NCBI RefSeq assembly: GCF_001006285.1
Contig: NZ_LBBT01000360.1
Coordinates: 1-59,806, forward strand
Direction of reading: 5' to 3'
Origin: Paraclostridium benzoelyticum
GTDB lineage: Bacteria > Bacillota > Clostridia > Peptostreptococcales > Peptostreptococcaceae
Length of the DNA: 59,806 bases
The notes under the pieces were generated by a model. That model saw nothing but the letters and a program-made list of their open reading frames with translations, did no database searches and was not told where the DNA came from. The position numbers were made by a program, and so were the translations under genes. This document shows, in pieces, positions 59,751-59,806 of the stretch (positions are counted from its first letter, which is position 1; every line of letters starts with the position of its first letter).

Positions 59751-59767
59751 ATGAAAAATATTTTCAT
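59751..59767 (-). promoter_or_regulatory. Probable RpiR operator
   Basis: ATGAAAA-ATA-TTTTCAT is a perfect 7-bp palindrome 46 bp upstream of the PTS start. Operators of RpiR/MurR-type regulators have a similar TGAAA...TTTCA form. The regulator is encoded in the same locus. Confidence 0.6.
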
Positions 59768-59806
59768 ATTGTATTTATATTATATTATAAAAAGGTTTTC
59801 ATAACA

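Noticed and set aside
1..59806. tRNA or rRNA genes
   Set aside because: I looked for cloverleaf-like and rRNA-like sequence and saw none.

Overview
The window is a very AT-rich stretch of a low-GC Firmicute chromosome, most likely a clostridium of the Peptostreptococcaceae type (Paraclostridium/Paeniclostridium-like). This is inferred from codon use, strong GGAGG ribosome sites, TTG starts and the gene families; the species cannot be fixed from the sequence alone.

Layout. Positions 1-3475 are host: a small unknown gene, a lipoprotein and a YfcC-family transporter. An integrated temperate phage of about 36.6 kb sits in the 3' end of the transporter gene (about 3476-40051). It is bounded by a perfect 160-bp direct repeat (3316-3475 and 39892-40051) that restores the transporter's 3' end. 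Paired GTCACCAT sites lie inside each end. The host resumes at 40052 with glsA, a small membrane protein, a glycosyltransferase, the FMN-riboswitch-controlled ribD-ribE-ribBA-ribH operon, methyltransferases, a nucleoside phosphorylase, an MFS permease, an ornithine cyclodeaminase, a decayed patch (AraC, PadR and GNAT remnants, 54.2-56.4 kb) and a nanE/PTS amino-sugar locus with its RpiR regulator.

The prophage. From left to right it has: tyrosine integrase (minus strand); a truncated Bro-N-like antirepressor; an AbrB-type regulator; a degenerate repeat array; a 1089-aa protein with the motifs of the double-psi-barrel RNA polymerase family (YonO / eukaryotic silencing RdRp); an SF2 helicase; an ORF6N-KilAC antirepressor; a misplaced BppU-like baseplate protein; then a conventional SPP1-like head and siphovirus tail cluster (terminase, portal, head protein, scaffold, capsid, connectors, tail tube, chaperones, tape measure, Dit, tail-associated protein). 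The tape-measure gene is interrupted by a 288-nt group I intron.

Right of the tail genes the content is unusual. There is an AbiTii-like defence-type gene pair on the minus strand, then a ribbon-helix-helix-like regulator, two small membrane proteins, a secreted protein with a cell-wall-type domain and an 813-aa VirD4/TraG-like ATPase. A 560-bp noncoding block full of hairpins follows, and then minus-strand genes ending in a plasmid/phage-type replication initiator with iterons inside and beyond the gene. No canonical holin-endolysin pair, CI-type repressor or relaxase was recognised.

The most interesting parts are the RNA polymerase-like protein with its adjacent helicase and upstream repeat array, the VirD4-like membrane module with its hairpin array, and the AbiTii pair whose two members share a short sequence motif.
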